20,940 nt of DNA from CALMEH01 sp964548225 (GCA_964548225.1 CAZJQP010000088.1:1-20940), one strand, 5' to 3'; shown: positions 7,454 through 15,277, numbered from the stretch's first letter. The notes: a model not told the origin generated them from the letters alone. Numbers and translations: made by a program.

Positions 7454-8299
7454 TTAAACCCTTCTAAAATCATTACATCGAGAAATCCATTGTAAAGCCT
7501 CAGAATGACAATAAAGAATATCAATTTCCCAATCTCCGCCAACTAATAATTCTGAAAAAGAGTGATTGCTCGTCAAAACAAAACCTTCAAAAACTAATTT
7601 TCTTTGATGAAGTCGGTGCGGATTTCCTATTGTTAAAATGCTTACTTTTTTAAAAGAACCTCTAATTGACTGGAAACTTGGATGGTTTAATGTGTAATAA
7701 AAAACAGAAGCAGTATTTCTGAATGAATCAAACTTACCGTGATTGAAAGTATTTGACTCTCTATCAAAAATAGCCATTTTGGAAATTAATTTTGGAATGC
7801 GAAAAACATTATTGAAGAAATCATTAACCTCTGCATTTGTGGCGAAATCAGAATATTTAACGGTTACTTTATTTGGATGTAATACTGCAAGTTGTGTTAC
7901 CAACCAATGAAAATTAGGTTTTTGAATTTCACTAATGATTGCAAAATTATGAATCTGGTTGGAGACTAATTCGCTAAGTTGGGAATAAGAAATTGGAACT
8001 AAAACGTTTTTGTTATGCGTTCTGTAAATATGCAAAAATTCTTCATCGAAGTTTTGAGAATTATCCGAACTTTTGATGTTATTACTTCTATTATCACTCA
8101 GTTTCGTAATTAGGGCATTTATTTCATCAGTAAAATCGTCACCTAATTCATCTTTTATAAATTGGAAGAACTTTTTTGAATAAACAAAGACAGAATCATC
8201 ATTACTGAAGATTTTGCTAATAAGTTTCTGTTGGTCTTTATTTTTTAGCCTTTGAGAAACAAAATTGATTATGAGGTCTTTGTAAATCAATATCTCCAT
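7454..8299 (-). CDS. Unrecognised 281-residue partner of the upstream ATPase
   Basis: A 281-residue soluble protein with no signal peptide or membrane segment. It starts three bases after the ATPase stop codon, so the two are certainly cotranscribed and probably translationally coupled. I do not recognise the family. The N-terminal third is helical and charged, and residues 66-85 are polar and low in complexity. Conserved-looking blocks in the C-terminal half are FRIPKLISKMAIFDR (166-180), HGKFDSFRNT (187-196) and HQRKLVFEGFVLTSNHSF (231-248), followed by GGDWEIDI. The last blocks faintly resemble one half of a phospholipase-D-like (HKD) nuclease site, with H231, K234, E238 and S/N, but the spacing is off and no claim of activity is made. 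Composition is AT-rich, like the ATPase gene and unlike the flanking genes, which suggests transfer. By position it is the likely effector of a two-gene defence unit. Confidence 0.7.
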   Translation of the reverse strand: MEILIYKDLIINFVSQRLKNKDQQKLISKIFSNDDSVFVYSKKFFQFIKDELGDDFTDEINALITKLSDNRSNNIKSSDNSQNFDEEFLHIYRTHNKNVLVPISYSQLSELVSNQIHNFAIISEIQKPNFHWLVTQLAVLHPNKVTVKYSDFATNAEVNDFFNNVFRIPKLISKMAIFDRESNTFNHGKFDSFRNTASVFYYTLNHPSFQSIRGSFKKVSILTIGNPHRLHQRKLVFEGFVLTSNHSFSELLVGGDWEIDILYCHSEALQWISRCNDFRRV

Positions 8300-8302
8300 T
8301 TT

Positions 8303-9763
8303 TTAATCCATTAATTGAAACGCTAAATCATAAGAAACATCATAAAACCCTTTCGGAAAACTTGGGGCTAATTTACCTGTTTTGTCATCTATCTTATGTT
8401 CAGATGTAACAATCTTTTTACCGTCTTTCTTAAAATAATGAATTGAAATATCTTCACTTTTTAAGCTATATTTTTTTTCTTTAATAAGAATCTGTAACAT
8501 TCTTATTATGTGTTCACTATGAGTTTCAATAAAATAAATATTATTACTTCCAAGTCCCAATAAAATATCAATAAACTTAGCTTGTAGTTTTGGATGTAAG
8601 TGAACCTCTGGTTGCTCAATCAGTAAAGTTTCACCTGTTCTAGTTTCACGATCTTCTCTTATTGCAGTAGTTCCTTCAGAAATAATAGCCTGTGCAAAAA
8701 TAGGCAATTGTAAAGAAACACCAAAACCGACATCCAGAATATTATTATTTATTTTATTGAGAATTATTCTTAACTCTCTTGTTTGATCACGTTTTCTTAT
8801 TTCAATTTCATCAGCTATTCCGAAGTCTGAAAGAATGCTTAACAATTTTTGTTTAAATAGTGGTTTGGTATTATTAGTATCCAAAAAATCGAGTAAATCT
8901 TTAATATCTCTAATTCTGCGAGTGCTTTTTCTATCCTCTTCAAAATACAATCTTGCTGGGGGTTTTGAGAGGAGTGGATTAATATACTCAATTCCAGTAA
9001 TGTGATGAACGACATAATTTTGAGCAATCAACAAAAAGGCTAATTGATTGAAAAGTTTTTCAGAGTCTTCAACTTTTAATGCCTTTACTTTTTCATTCAA
9101 ACTTCCACTATGAACTATTGAGAGAAAAGCAAGTTTTTCAAAAGCAACATTTTGAAAAATGAAAGTTTTATTAAACTCTTTACTATGGAAGCGAATTTCG
9201 CATTCAAGATTTTTATCTATAAAAAAAATATCTTGTTCAACTTGGGTTTCATCATCTGGCGTAATAATTTCAATTTCACCAAAGGTTTCATTGTAAATCT
9301 TTGTGGAGATGTTTGAATGTTTACTTAAATCTTTTGTAAGTTCAAAACTAATAATTATTGGGGTTGAAACATTTCCTCCTATTGTTTTTATTACCTCTTT
9401 CCTGTTCTTACTGGCTTTATTAATTAGAGTCTTATTTGAGGTTCTTTTTCTTGGCAATGGTGACCAATAATTTAGGAAATAATCAAAGTAATCCTTTGTA
9501 AATTCAAATGAGAAAAAAAGGTCTCGTTTTGTTTCATGATTGAAAATAACTTCTTGATAATTACCAAGATTTGTTTCCTCTCCAGAAAAAGCTAAATTGT
9601 AGTCCTTATTATTTGGACTACGAAAACTCTGTTTTAGTGCCAGTAAAAACTTAAATATACTGCTTTTACCAGCACTATTTTCACCAATAAGAATGTTTAT
9701 TCGTGAGAAATCAAATTCTTCATCAAGGAAGCCACGATAATTTTTTAGTTTTAATTTAAACAT
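8303..9763 (-). CDS. DUF3696-type AAA/ABC-like ATPase, probable defence ATPase
   Basis: A 486-residue SMC/OLD-like ATPase. Walker A is GENSAGKSS at residues 27-35, directly after an N-terminal strand and the KNYRGF motif usual for RecF/OLD ATPases. An ABC-type signature-like stretch (VGFGVSLQLP, 345-354) precedes Walker B (LLIEQPEVHLHP, 380-391). The switch histidine is in FIETHSEH (411-418). The C-terminus carries the FPKGFYD element (469-475) of DUF3696. A charged, poorly conserved insert (about 100-330) lies between the motifs. There is no Toprim nuclease domain as in OLD proteins, so nuclease or toxin activity would have to come from the downstream partner. ATPases of this type sense phage or damage and gate an effector in systems such as Septu, AbiL and PARIS; membership of any of these is not established. 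The -10 box almost touches the ATG, so the transcript may be leaderless. Confidence 0.85.
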   Translation of the reverse strand: MFKLKLKNYRGFLDEEFDFSRINILIGENSAGKSSIFKFLLALKQSFRSPNNKDYNLAFSGEETNLGNYQEVIFNHETKRDLFFSFEFTKDYFDYFLNYWSPLPRKRTSNKTLINKASKNRKEVIKTIGGNVSTPIIISFELTKDLSKHSNISTKIYNETFGEIEIITPDDETQVEQDIFFIDKNLECEIRFHSKEFNKTFIFQNVAFEKLAFLSIVHSGSLNEKVKALKVEDSEKLFNQLAFLLIAQNYVVHHITGIEYINPLLSKPPARLYFEEDRKSTRRIRDIKDLLDFLDTNNTKPLFKQKLLSILSDFGIADEIEIRKRDQTRELRIILNKINNNILDVGFGVSLQLPIFAQAIISEGTTAIREDRETRTGETLLIEQPEVHLHPKLQAKFIDILLGLGSNNIYFIETHSEHIIRMLQILIKEKKYSLKSEDISIHYFKKDGKKIVTSEHKIDDKTGKLAPSFPKGFYDVSYDLAFQLMD

Positions 9764-9770
9764 TTTGAAT

Positions 9771-9796
9771 ATTATATCAACTATTTGTTATATCAA
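9771..9796 (-). promoter_or_regulatory. Promoter and direct repeats upstream of the ATPase gene
   Basis: On the minus strand TATAAT occupies 9771-9776, only seven bases before the start codon at 9763, so transcription would begin at or next to the ATG (leaderless). A TTTTGA 16 bases upstream is a weak -35. The 9-bp word TTATATCAA occurs twice on the plus strand (9772-9780 and 9788-9796), 16 bases apart; one copy covers the -10 box. Confidence 0.5.
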
Positions 9797-9856
9797 AACT
9801 ACATTTTTTTTTCATATTGATTAAGTGAAAAAATACAAATTTCAATTACACTCTCC

Positions 9857-9886
9857 TTGCTGAATGAACGCTCATTCATTTATACT
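9857..9886 (+). promoter_or_regulatory. fadN promoter with FadR-type operator in the spacer
   Basis: TTGCTG (9857-9862) and TATACT (9881-9886) lie 18 bases apart, about 40 bases before the fadN start. TGAATGAACGCTCATTCA (9861-9878) is a palindrome with 7-bp arms TGAATGA and TCATTCA and a 4-base centre. It matches the arms of the operator reported for the TetR-family fatty-acid repressor FadR of Bacillus (TGAATGAnTAnTCATTCA). It fills the spacer, so a bound repressor would block RNA polymerase until acyl-CoA is present. No TetR gene lies in this window. Confidence 0.72.
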
Positions 9887-9925
9887 AATCCCAACAAAAT
9901 TCTATTTGGAGTTAATCAAAAATTT

Positions 9926-12304
9926 ATGCTAAATATCGGAAAAGCCGCGGTTTTGGGCGCGGGGACAATGGGGGCGGCGATTGCGGCGCATCTTTCTAAT
10001 GCGGGAATCCCGACTTTGCTTTTGGACATTGCGCCGCAGGATGCGGACGACAATAAGAAATCGCGTGACCAAATCGTGAATAAATTGTTTGAGGCGGCGA
10101 AGAAATTAAAACCTGCGCCGTTTATGTTGGGCGCGAATGCGAATCTGATTGAAACGGGCAATTTTACGGACGATATTGCGAAATTGAAAGATTGCGATTT
10201 TGTGATTGAGGCGGTTGTTGAGCGACTTGATATTAAACATAAACTTTTTGCGGAAGTCGAAAAGTATCGCAAAGCGGGTTCGGTGATTGCTTCAAATACG
10301 AGCGGAATTCCGATTGCTTCGATTGCCGAGCCGTTTTCCGATGATTTCAAGAAACATTTTGTCGGCATACATTTTTTCAATCCGCCGCGTTATATGAAAT
10401 TGGTCGAAGTGATTCCGACAGCGGACACGGACGGCGAAATTGCTTGTAAGATCTCAGGTTTTCTTGACCAAAGACTCGGCAAAGGCGTTGTTCCGGCGAA
10501 AGATCGTCCCAATTTTATCGCCAACCGCATCGGCGTTTTTTCGATGATGGCGACGATTAAAGAGATGATTGAAATGGGGTTGACTCCGACGGAAGTTGAC
10601 CAAATCACGGGCAAAGCCATCGGACACGCTTCATCGGCGACGTTTCGGACTTCGGATTTGGTCGGTTTGGACGTTACGGCGCACGTCGTCAACAATCTTT
10701 ATCCGGCGATTCCCGAAGACGAAGACCGCGACGTTTTTCAAACGCCGGAATTGATTAAAACTCTGCTCGAAAAGAATATTTTGGGCGACAAAACGAACGG
10801 CGGATTTTTCAAAAAATCGAAAGACGAAACCGGCAAGCGCGTGATTTTAGAACTCGATTTGCAAAACTTTGAATATAAACCGCAAGTTAAGACAAAATTT
10901 GCTTCGCTCGATGCGGCAAAAGCGGTTGAAGACATTCCTTCGCGCATCAAGACTTTGACTTGGGGCGAAGATAAAGTTGGCGAATTCTTGTGGAAAACGA
11001 CTTCGCGCATTTCGCGTTATGCGGCGAATCGAATTCCCGAAATTGCCGATACGATTGTCGAGATTGACAACGCGATAAAATGGGGTTTCGGTTGGGAAAT
11101 CGGCGTTTTCGAGGCTTGGGACGCGATTGGCGTTCGTGAGTCGGTTGAGCGAATGAAATCGGAAGGTCAGAGCGTTCCCGAAAACGTCCAAAAAATGCTT
11201 GATGCGGGTGCGGAAACTTTTTACAAATACGAAAACGGCACACGCTCATTTTACGATTTGGTCAACGGTGGTTATCGTGAATTGCCCGAAAGACAAGGCG
11301 TTATCGTTTTGAAATCAGTCAAAGACAGAATCGGCGTTATCAAGAAAAACACGGGCGCGAGCTTGATTGACATCGGCGACGGTGTGGCTTGTTTGGAATT
11401 TCATTCAAAAATGAATTCAATCGGTGGCGACACGATGGCGATGTTGAAATTTGCCGTCGAAGAAGTCGAAAAAAATCACGTCGGGTTGGTTATCGGAAAT
11501 CAAGGCGGCAATTTTTCAGCGGGCGCGAATATTATGATGCTTCTGCTCGCCGCGCAAGAGGAGGAATGGGACGACATCAATTTGATGATTCATACTTTCC
11601 AGCAAGCAAATATGCGTCTGCGCTATTCTTCCAAACCTGTCGTTGCCGCGCCTTATGGTTTATCACTTGGCGGCGGTTGCGAAATTCCTCTGCATTGCGA
11701 CAAAGTTCGTGCGGCGGGCGAAACTTATATGGGCTTGGTCGAAGTCGGTGTCGGCTTGCTTCCGGGCGGCGGCGGAACGAAGGAAATGGCTCTGCGTTCG
11801 ATGGATTTGGCGCAGAAAACGCCTGACGCTGACCCGCTCGTTTTTCTGAAAAAGACATTTGAAATTATCGGAATGGGCAAAGTTGCAACTTCGGCGCAAG
11901 AAGCGCGGGCATTCGGATTTCTTCGTGATTCGGACGTGATTTCGATGAACGGCGACCGCATAATTGCCGATGCAAAACAAGAAGTTCTAAATCTCGCGGC
12001 GGCTGGTTACACGCAACCCGTTCAGAGGACGGACATTTACGCGATGGGCGAAGCGGGAATGGCGGCGTTCAAAATCGCCCTAACGATGATGAAACGCGGC
12101 GGATTTATTTCCGACCACGACGAACTCATCGGGCGCAAAATCGCTAAAATCTTGTGCGGCGGTGAGTTAAATCACGTTTCGTATGTAAGCGAACAATATT
12201 TGCTCGATTTGGAACGCGAAGGATTTTTGAGTTTGTGCGGTGAACGCAAAACTCAGGAGCGAATCGCGGCGATGTTGAAAACAGGTAAGCCTTTGAGAAA
12301 TTAA
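9926..12304 (+). CDS. fadN: 3-hydroxyacyl-CoA dehydrogenase / enoyl-CoA hydratase fusion (FadN-like)
   Basis: A 792-residue cytoplasmic beta-oxidation enzyme carrying out hydration of enoyl-CoA and NAD-dependent oxidation of 3-hydroxyacyl-CoA. The dehydrogenase comes first, as in FadN and the reverse of E. coli FadB. Its Rossmann motif GAGTMG is at 11-16, the HFFNPP motif with catalytic H149 follows, then FIANRIG near 197. C-terminal dehydrogenase-like segments run to about 430. The crotonase domain covers about 480-660, with the oxyanion-hole segment FSAGAN at 530-535. Glutamates E586 (GGGCE) and E606 (VEVGVGLLPGG) are 20 apart, as the two catalytic glutamates are in FadB. The ATG at 9926 is chosen because the Rossmann fold starts just after it; the TTG at 9857 lies inside the promoter. 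The usual thiolase and acyl-CoA dehydrogenase partners are not adjacent. Control by a FadR-like repressor is predicted from the upstream operator. Confidence 0.92.
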   Translation: MLNIGKAAVLGAGTMGAAIAAHLSNAGIPTLLLDIAPQDADDNKKSRDQIVNKLFEAAKKLKPAPFMLGANANLIETGNFTDDIAKLKDCDFVIEAVVERLDIKHKLFAEVEKYRKAGSVIASNTSGIPIASIAEPFSDDFKKHFVGIHFFNPPRYMKLVEVIPTADTDGEIACKISGFLDQRLGKGVVPAKDRPNFIANRIGVFSMMATIKEMIEMGLTPTEVDQITGKAIGHASSATFRTSDLVGLDVTAHVVNNLYPAIPEDEDRDVFQTPELIKTLLEKNILGDKTNGGFFKKSKDETGKRVILELDLQNFEYKPQVKTKFASLDAAKAVEDIPSRIKTLTWGEDKVGEFLWKTTSRISRYAANRIPEIADTIVEIDNAIKWGFGWEIGVFEAWDAIGVRESVERMKSEGQSVPENVQKMLDAGAETFYKYENGTRSFYDLVNGGYRELPERQGVIVLKSVKDRIGVIKKNTGASLIDIGDGVACLEFHSKMNSIGGDTMAMLKFAVEEVEKNHVGLVIGNQGGNFSAGANIMMLLLAAQEEEWDDINLMIHTFQQANMRLRYSSKPVVAAPYGLSLGGGCEIPLHCDKVRAAGETYMGLVEVGVGLLPGGGGTKEMALRSMDLAQKTPDADPLVFLKKTFEIIGMGKVATSAQEARAFGFLRDSDVISMNGDRIIADAKQEVLNLAAAGYTQPVQRTDIYAMGEAGMAAFKIALTMMKRGGFISDHDELIGRKIAKILCGGELNHVSYVSEQYLLDLEREGFLSLCGERKTQERIAAMLKTGKPLRN

Positions 12305-12310
12305 ACCAAG

Positions 12311-12388
12311 AATTTGTCCGCGAATCTCCGCGAATCTCCGCCAATTGTTTTTATTAGCAGAAATTAGCGAAGATTAGCGGGCAAAATT
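12311..12388. repeat. Hairpin built from 10-nt direct repeats
   Basis: The left arm 12318-12341 is two and a half copies of CCGCGAATCT. The right arm 12357-12380 is a run of TTAGCGAAGA-like 10-mers. The arms are reverse complements at 19 of 24 positions, with a 15-base loop. The outer AATTTG and CAAAATT also pair roughly. The hairpin takes up nearly the whole 89-base gap between fadN and the next gene, so it may act as a terminator or an mRNA-stabilising element. Confidence 0.65.
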
Positions 12389-12393
12389 ATTTT

Positions 12394-12741
12394 ATGAGCG
12401 AAAATTACGAAACACTTTTAGTTAAAACCGAGACATTTGAGCCTTTCGTTTTGTGTCTTGCACTCGGAACGCTCGAAGCGATTAAGGCTGAAATTTGGTC
12501 AACTGAAGCAGGAATTTGGACAATCGGTCGTCCGAATTTTTTGGACGAACTCGAAAAGATGAATGTTTCGGAAGAAACAATGAATATTTTGGTTCAGTTT
12601 GATGAATTAAACGCTTTAAAGGAATTGGATTCAGAGGCTTTTGCGCGAGAAATCTTGAAAATCGAAGAAACTATTAAAGAACATCTCAAGAATTTTTCGG
12701 AGAATTTTTGGTATGCTAAATGGTCAAACAAAAATTCTTGA
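12394..12741 (+). CDS. Hypothetical acidic protein
   Basis: A 115-residue protein that I do not recognise with confidence. It is mostly helical by composition. It starts with a segment containing FEPFVLCLALGTLEAIKAEIWSTEAGIW, which suggests one amphipathic helix rather than a membrane span. It continues with an acidic region (LDELEKMNVSEETMNILVQFDEL) and ends in a Lys/Asn-rich tail. Small proteins with an early 'ALGTLEA' helix occur in DUF3969-like families, but that link is tentative. There is no signal peptide. It is the first of five closely spaced same-strand genes reaching to 14729; the next begins 12 bases after its stop. The start directly follows the hairpin-filled gap after fadN and has no clear ribosome binding site. 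Confidence 0.62.
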   Translation: MSENYETLLVKTETFEPFVLCLALGTLEAIKAEIWSTEAGIWTIGRPNFLDELEKMNVSEETMNILVQFDELNALKELDSEAFAREILKIEETIKEHLKNFSENFWYAKWSNKNS

Positions 12742-12753
12742 TTTGCCAAAGTT

Positions 12754-13296
12754 ATGAACGAAATAATTACTGAACTCAAAAAAATATCGGAAAATACCAA
12801 AAAAACTTTCGGTAACCTTTCGCCCGAACAATTAAATTGGAAACCTTCGGCGGAAAGTTGGAGTGTTGCCCAGTGTTTCGAGCATTTGATTAAAACCGAC
12901 AGTTTGTTTTTCCCCGAATTTGAAAAAATCGCCAACGGAACGCGGACAAATTCTTTTCTGGAAAATTGGTCGCCGTTAAGCGGAATGTTCGGCAAAATGC
13001 TGATAAATACACTCAAAAAAGACGACAAAAAATTCAAAGCTCCAAGCCAAGACATCGTTCCGCCAAGCAAAATCAGTGAAAATATTATCGAAAAATTTCA
13101 AACGCATATTGCCAATGTGATTAACAAAATCAAAGCAACTGAAAACGCCGATTGGCAAAAAGTTGTTGTAACTTCGCCGTTTATGTCGTTGATAACATAC
13201 AAGTTAGGCGACGGTTATCAAATCATCGTGGAACACAATAAACGCCATTTTCGCCAAGCCGAAAGAGTTTTGAAAACGGACGGTTTTCCGAAATGA
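12754..13296 (+). CDS. DinB superfamily protein, first of a tandem pair
   Basis: A 180-residue protein of the DinB/YfiT four-helix-bundle type. The metal-binding triad appears intact: H44 in CFEHLI, and H161 and H165 in the HNKRH motif of the last helix. Other family marks are the LSPEQLNWKPSAESWSVAQ segment at 22-40 and the C-terminal RHFRQAERV. DinB proteins bind a divalent metal; many act as thiol transferases (for example bacillithiol or mycothiol dependent) or have unknown roles, so no substrate is assigned. Its stop codon overlaps the start of the next gene by four bases (ATGA), showing translational coupling with a paralog of the same length. The two are probably subunits or diverged copies. 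Confidence 0.87.
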   Translation: MNEIITELKKISENTKKTFGNLSPEQLNWKPSAESWSVAQCFEHLIKTDSLFFPEFEKIANGTRTNSFLENWSPLSGMFGKMLINTLKKDDKKFKAPSQDIVPPSKISENIIEKFQTHIANVINKIKATENADWQKVVVTSPFMSLITYKLGDGYQIIVEHNKRHFRQAERVLKTDGFPK

Positions 13297-13838
13297 ATAA
13301 AATTATCAGCGAAGTTGAATCAATTATCAAAGATGTCGAAACAACTTTTAGGATGCTGAATTTTGAGCAAATAAATTGGAAACCAAATCCGAAAAACTGG
13401 AGCATCGGGCAATGTTTCGAGCATTTGATTGTTACGAACGAGCTTTATTTTCCGAATATTCAGAAAGTTATTGACGGCAAACACCGCAACAATTTCTTTA
13501 GCAAAATTCCTTTTTCGACTGATTTGATTGCTGTTGCGATGAAAAATGCTCTTAACCCCGAACAAAAACGAAAGATGAAAACTTTCAAAGTCTTTGAGCC
13601 TTCAACAAGCAATGTTTCACCAAACATAATCGAAGATTTTGTCGCAAATAATCGGAAATTGATCAAGATGATTGAGTCTTGTAAAGATTTTGACTTGCAT
13701 AAAATCAAGATTGCCGAACCCTTAAGTATTGCGTTGAATCTTCGGCTTGAAGATGCTTTTGAAATTTTGGCGATGCACGAAAAACGTCATTTTCTTCAAG
13801 CCGAAAGAGTTTTTCAACAAATGAGAAGTGAGAAATGA
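13293..13838 (+). CDS. DinB superfamily protein, second of a tandem pair
   Basis: A 181-residue paralog of the preceding gene, overlapping it by four bases. It keeps the same landmarks at the same positions: NWKPNPKNWSIGQCFEHLI with H44, and HEKRHFLQAERVF with H162 and H166. The central region has diverged strongly, so the duplication is old or one copy has changed role. Conservation of all three putative metal ligands in both copies suggests both are active. The stop codon lies inside a 13-bp inverted repeat (13826-13861) that separates this gene from the next. Confidence 0.87.
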   Translation: MNKIISEVESIIKDVETTFRMLNFEQINWKPNPKNWSIGQCFEHLIVTNELYFPNIQKVIDGKHRNNFFSKIPFSTDLIAVAMKNALNPEQKRKMKTFKVFEPSTSNVSPNIIEDFVANNRKLIKMIESCKDFDLHKIKIAEPLSIALNLRLEDAFEILAMHEKRHFLQAERVFQQMRSEK

Positions 13839-13861
13839 AAATTAGTTCTCATTTCTCACTT
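13826..13861. repeat. 13-bp perfect inverted repeat over a stop codon
   Basis: The arms 13826-13838 and 13849-13861 are exact reverse complements with a 10-base loop. The left arm contains the stop codon of the second DinB gene. No T tract follows, so it is a poor intrinsic terminator; an mRNA-processing or stabilising hairpin is more likely. Confidence 0.6.
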
Positions 13862-13869
13862 GATAAATT

Positions 13870-14325
13870 ATGCCCGAAAATTTCGCTTCAAAAATTGACC
13901 GATGGAAATTTAACATTTTTCCCGCCTATCGCGGAAGCGGTGCGCGAGTTGTTTATATTGCCGACAATTACCGCGAAATGCGCGTCAAAATTCCGCTGAA
14001 TTGGCGCACAAAAAATTATGTCGGAACAATTTACGGCGGCAGTATGTATGCCGGAATTGACCCGATTTATATGTTGATGCTGATAAAAACTTTGGGCAAA
14101 AATTACATCGTCTGGGACAAAGCGGCGAAAATTCGTTTCAAACGTCCGGGCAAGGAAACTTTGTTTGCCGATTTTCTTTTGACCGAAGAAGAATTGAGCG
14201 AAATTAAAGAAATTTTGGAAACCGAAAAATCAGTTGATAGAATTTACACGGTCGAACTGAAAGACAAAAACGGCAAAGTGAATTGTTTGATTGAAAAGAC
14301 TCTGTATATTGCCAAAAAAACGTAA
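13870..14325 (+). CDS. DUF4442 hotdog-fold protein, probable acyl-CoA thioesterase-like
   Basis: A 151-residue protein matching DUF4442, a family with the hotdog fold of acyl-CoA thioesterases. Recognisable parts are KFNIFPAYRGSGARV near the start, the MRVKIPLNWRTKNYVGTIYGGSMYAGIDP core (about 38-66), where hotdog enzymes hold the substrate, and the IRFKRPGKETLFADF strand near 100. The substrate is unknown; family members are generally assumed to bind acyl thioesters. It begins 31 bases after the second DinB gene and is followed 11 bases later by a DUF1398 gene, so it is part of the same probable operon. The nearby fadN offers a loose link to acyl-CoA metabolism, but the two are separated by a hairpin. 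Confidence 0.82.
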   Translation: MPENFASKIDRWKFNIFPAYRGSGARVVYIADNYREMRVKIPLNWRTKNYVGTIYGGSMYAGIDPIYMLMLIKTLGKNYIVWDKAAKIRFKRPGKETLFADFLLTEEELSEIKEILETEKSVDRIYTVELKDKNGKVNCLIEKTLYIAKKT

Positions 14326-14336
14326 AATTAAAAGTT

Positions 14337-14729
14337 ATGTTCACAATCGAAGAAATCGAAAAAGTAAATTCAAAAGTTAAAAGCGGCGCGGATTTTCCGA
14401 AACTCGTGCAAGATTTGATTGGGTTTGGCATCAAAACGAATAACATTTACGTCAGCGACGGACACGCCGAATATTTCGGAAGTGATGGTTACACTCTCAA
14501 AACCGCCGCGAATTATCCTTCGCAGGAAATTGCGGAAAAAAGCGATGGCGAAAAGTTTTGCAGATTGTTGAAAATTCACCAGCAAGGGCAAACGGATTAT
14601 CCGACTTTTTGTGTTCACGCCGCAGAAACAGGCGTTGAAAAATGGACGCTGGATTTTGAGAAAATGACCTGCACATATTTTGACAAAGCCGGAAACGCAC
14701 TTTTGGTGGAGCAGATTCCATTGCCGTAA
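14337..14729 (+). CDS. DUF1398 family protein
   Basis: A 130-residue soluble protein matching DUF1398 (YbcV-like). Landmarks are FTIEEIEKVNSKVKSGADFP at the start, 'DLIGFGIKTNNIYVSDGHAEYFG' in the middle, FCRLLKIHQQGQTDYPTFCVHAAETGVEKW, and a C-terminal 'MTCTYFDKAGNALLVEQIPLP'. Length agrees with the family. The biochemical function of DUF1398 is not known, and older annotations as a phage envelope protein are not supported by anything seen here. It is the last gene of the five-gene run starting at 12394. Confidence 0.82.
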   Translation: MFTIEEIEKVNSKVKSGADFPKLVQDLIGFGIKTNNIYVSDGHAEYFGSDGYTLKTAANYPSQEIAEKSDGEKFCRLLKIHQQGQTDYPTFCVHAAETGVEKWTLDFEKMTCTYFDKAGNALLVEQIPLP

Positions 14730-14827
14730 TTTCTTTACTAATTATATTTCAAATGCAAGAATTGTCTGAAATCTGCGTTCTGTTTTCAGGCGAAAGCTAA
14801 ATTAAAGAAAACAGGAAGGAAAATTTT

Positions 14828-15277
14828 ATGAAAAACTATTTATTTTTGATGATTACGGGTTTATGTTTGCTGGTTACGGGTTGCAATTACACCGGAACTC
14901 CGGTTGAATATGCGAACACTTGCAATAAGGAAAATGACGATAAATATGTCGAAGTCGTCGGATTTTTCAACAATTCGGGAAGCGCAATGTGTTCCAAAAG
15001 CGGTAAGGAGCCGATGCGTTGTCCGATAGATTTTATTGAATCGGTTGGTTCAACTAAAATACCGCTTCGTGCTTACATTGATAAAGGAAGCGGTGCGAGT
15101 TCGATTGACGCAGAAAAGGACAAACCGTTGAAAATAAAAGATGATAAAGGCGAATTCATCGAAAATTCAACCAAAGTAAAAATTGTTGCCGATGTCAATG
15201 TGTTCGATACGCCGCCCACCGATGCTAATGTCGCACCTTGTTATCTGACCGTCAAGAAAATCGAAAAAGCGCAATAA
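14828..15277 (+). CDS. Small lipoprotein
   Basis: A 149-residue protein with a lipoprotein signal peptide: MKNY, a hydrophobic stretch, and the lipobox LVTGC, with C19 as the predicted acylated residue. The mature part is polar with four further cysteines (NTCNK, SAMCSK, MRCPI, APCYL), which could form disulfides in the periplasm. Segments such as DKYVEVVGFF and STKVKIVADVNVFDT suggest a compact beta fold. I do not recognise a family. The start is well supported by AGGAAGG about 10 bases upstream. A strong intrinsic terminator directly follows, so it is probably the last gene of its transcript, or a single-gene unit. Confidence 0.8.
   Translation: MKNYLFLMITGLCLLVTGCNYTGTPVEYANTCNKENDDKYVEVVGFFNNSGSAMCSKSGKEPMRCPIDFIESVGSTKIPLRAYIDKGSGASSIDAEKDKPLKIKDDKGEFIENSTKVKIVADVNVFDTPPTDANVAPCYLTVKKIEKAQ

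Noticed and set aside
9857..9925. TTG start for fadN
   Set aside because: The added 23 residues are encoded by the promoter and operator, and the family begins at the later ATG.
12594..13070. Minus-strand open frame of 158 codons
   Set aside because: It is antisense to the unknown 115-residue gene and the first DinB gene, both of which have better evidence.
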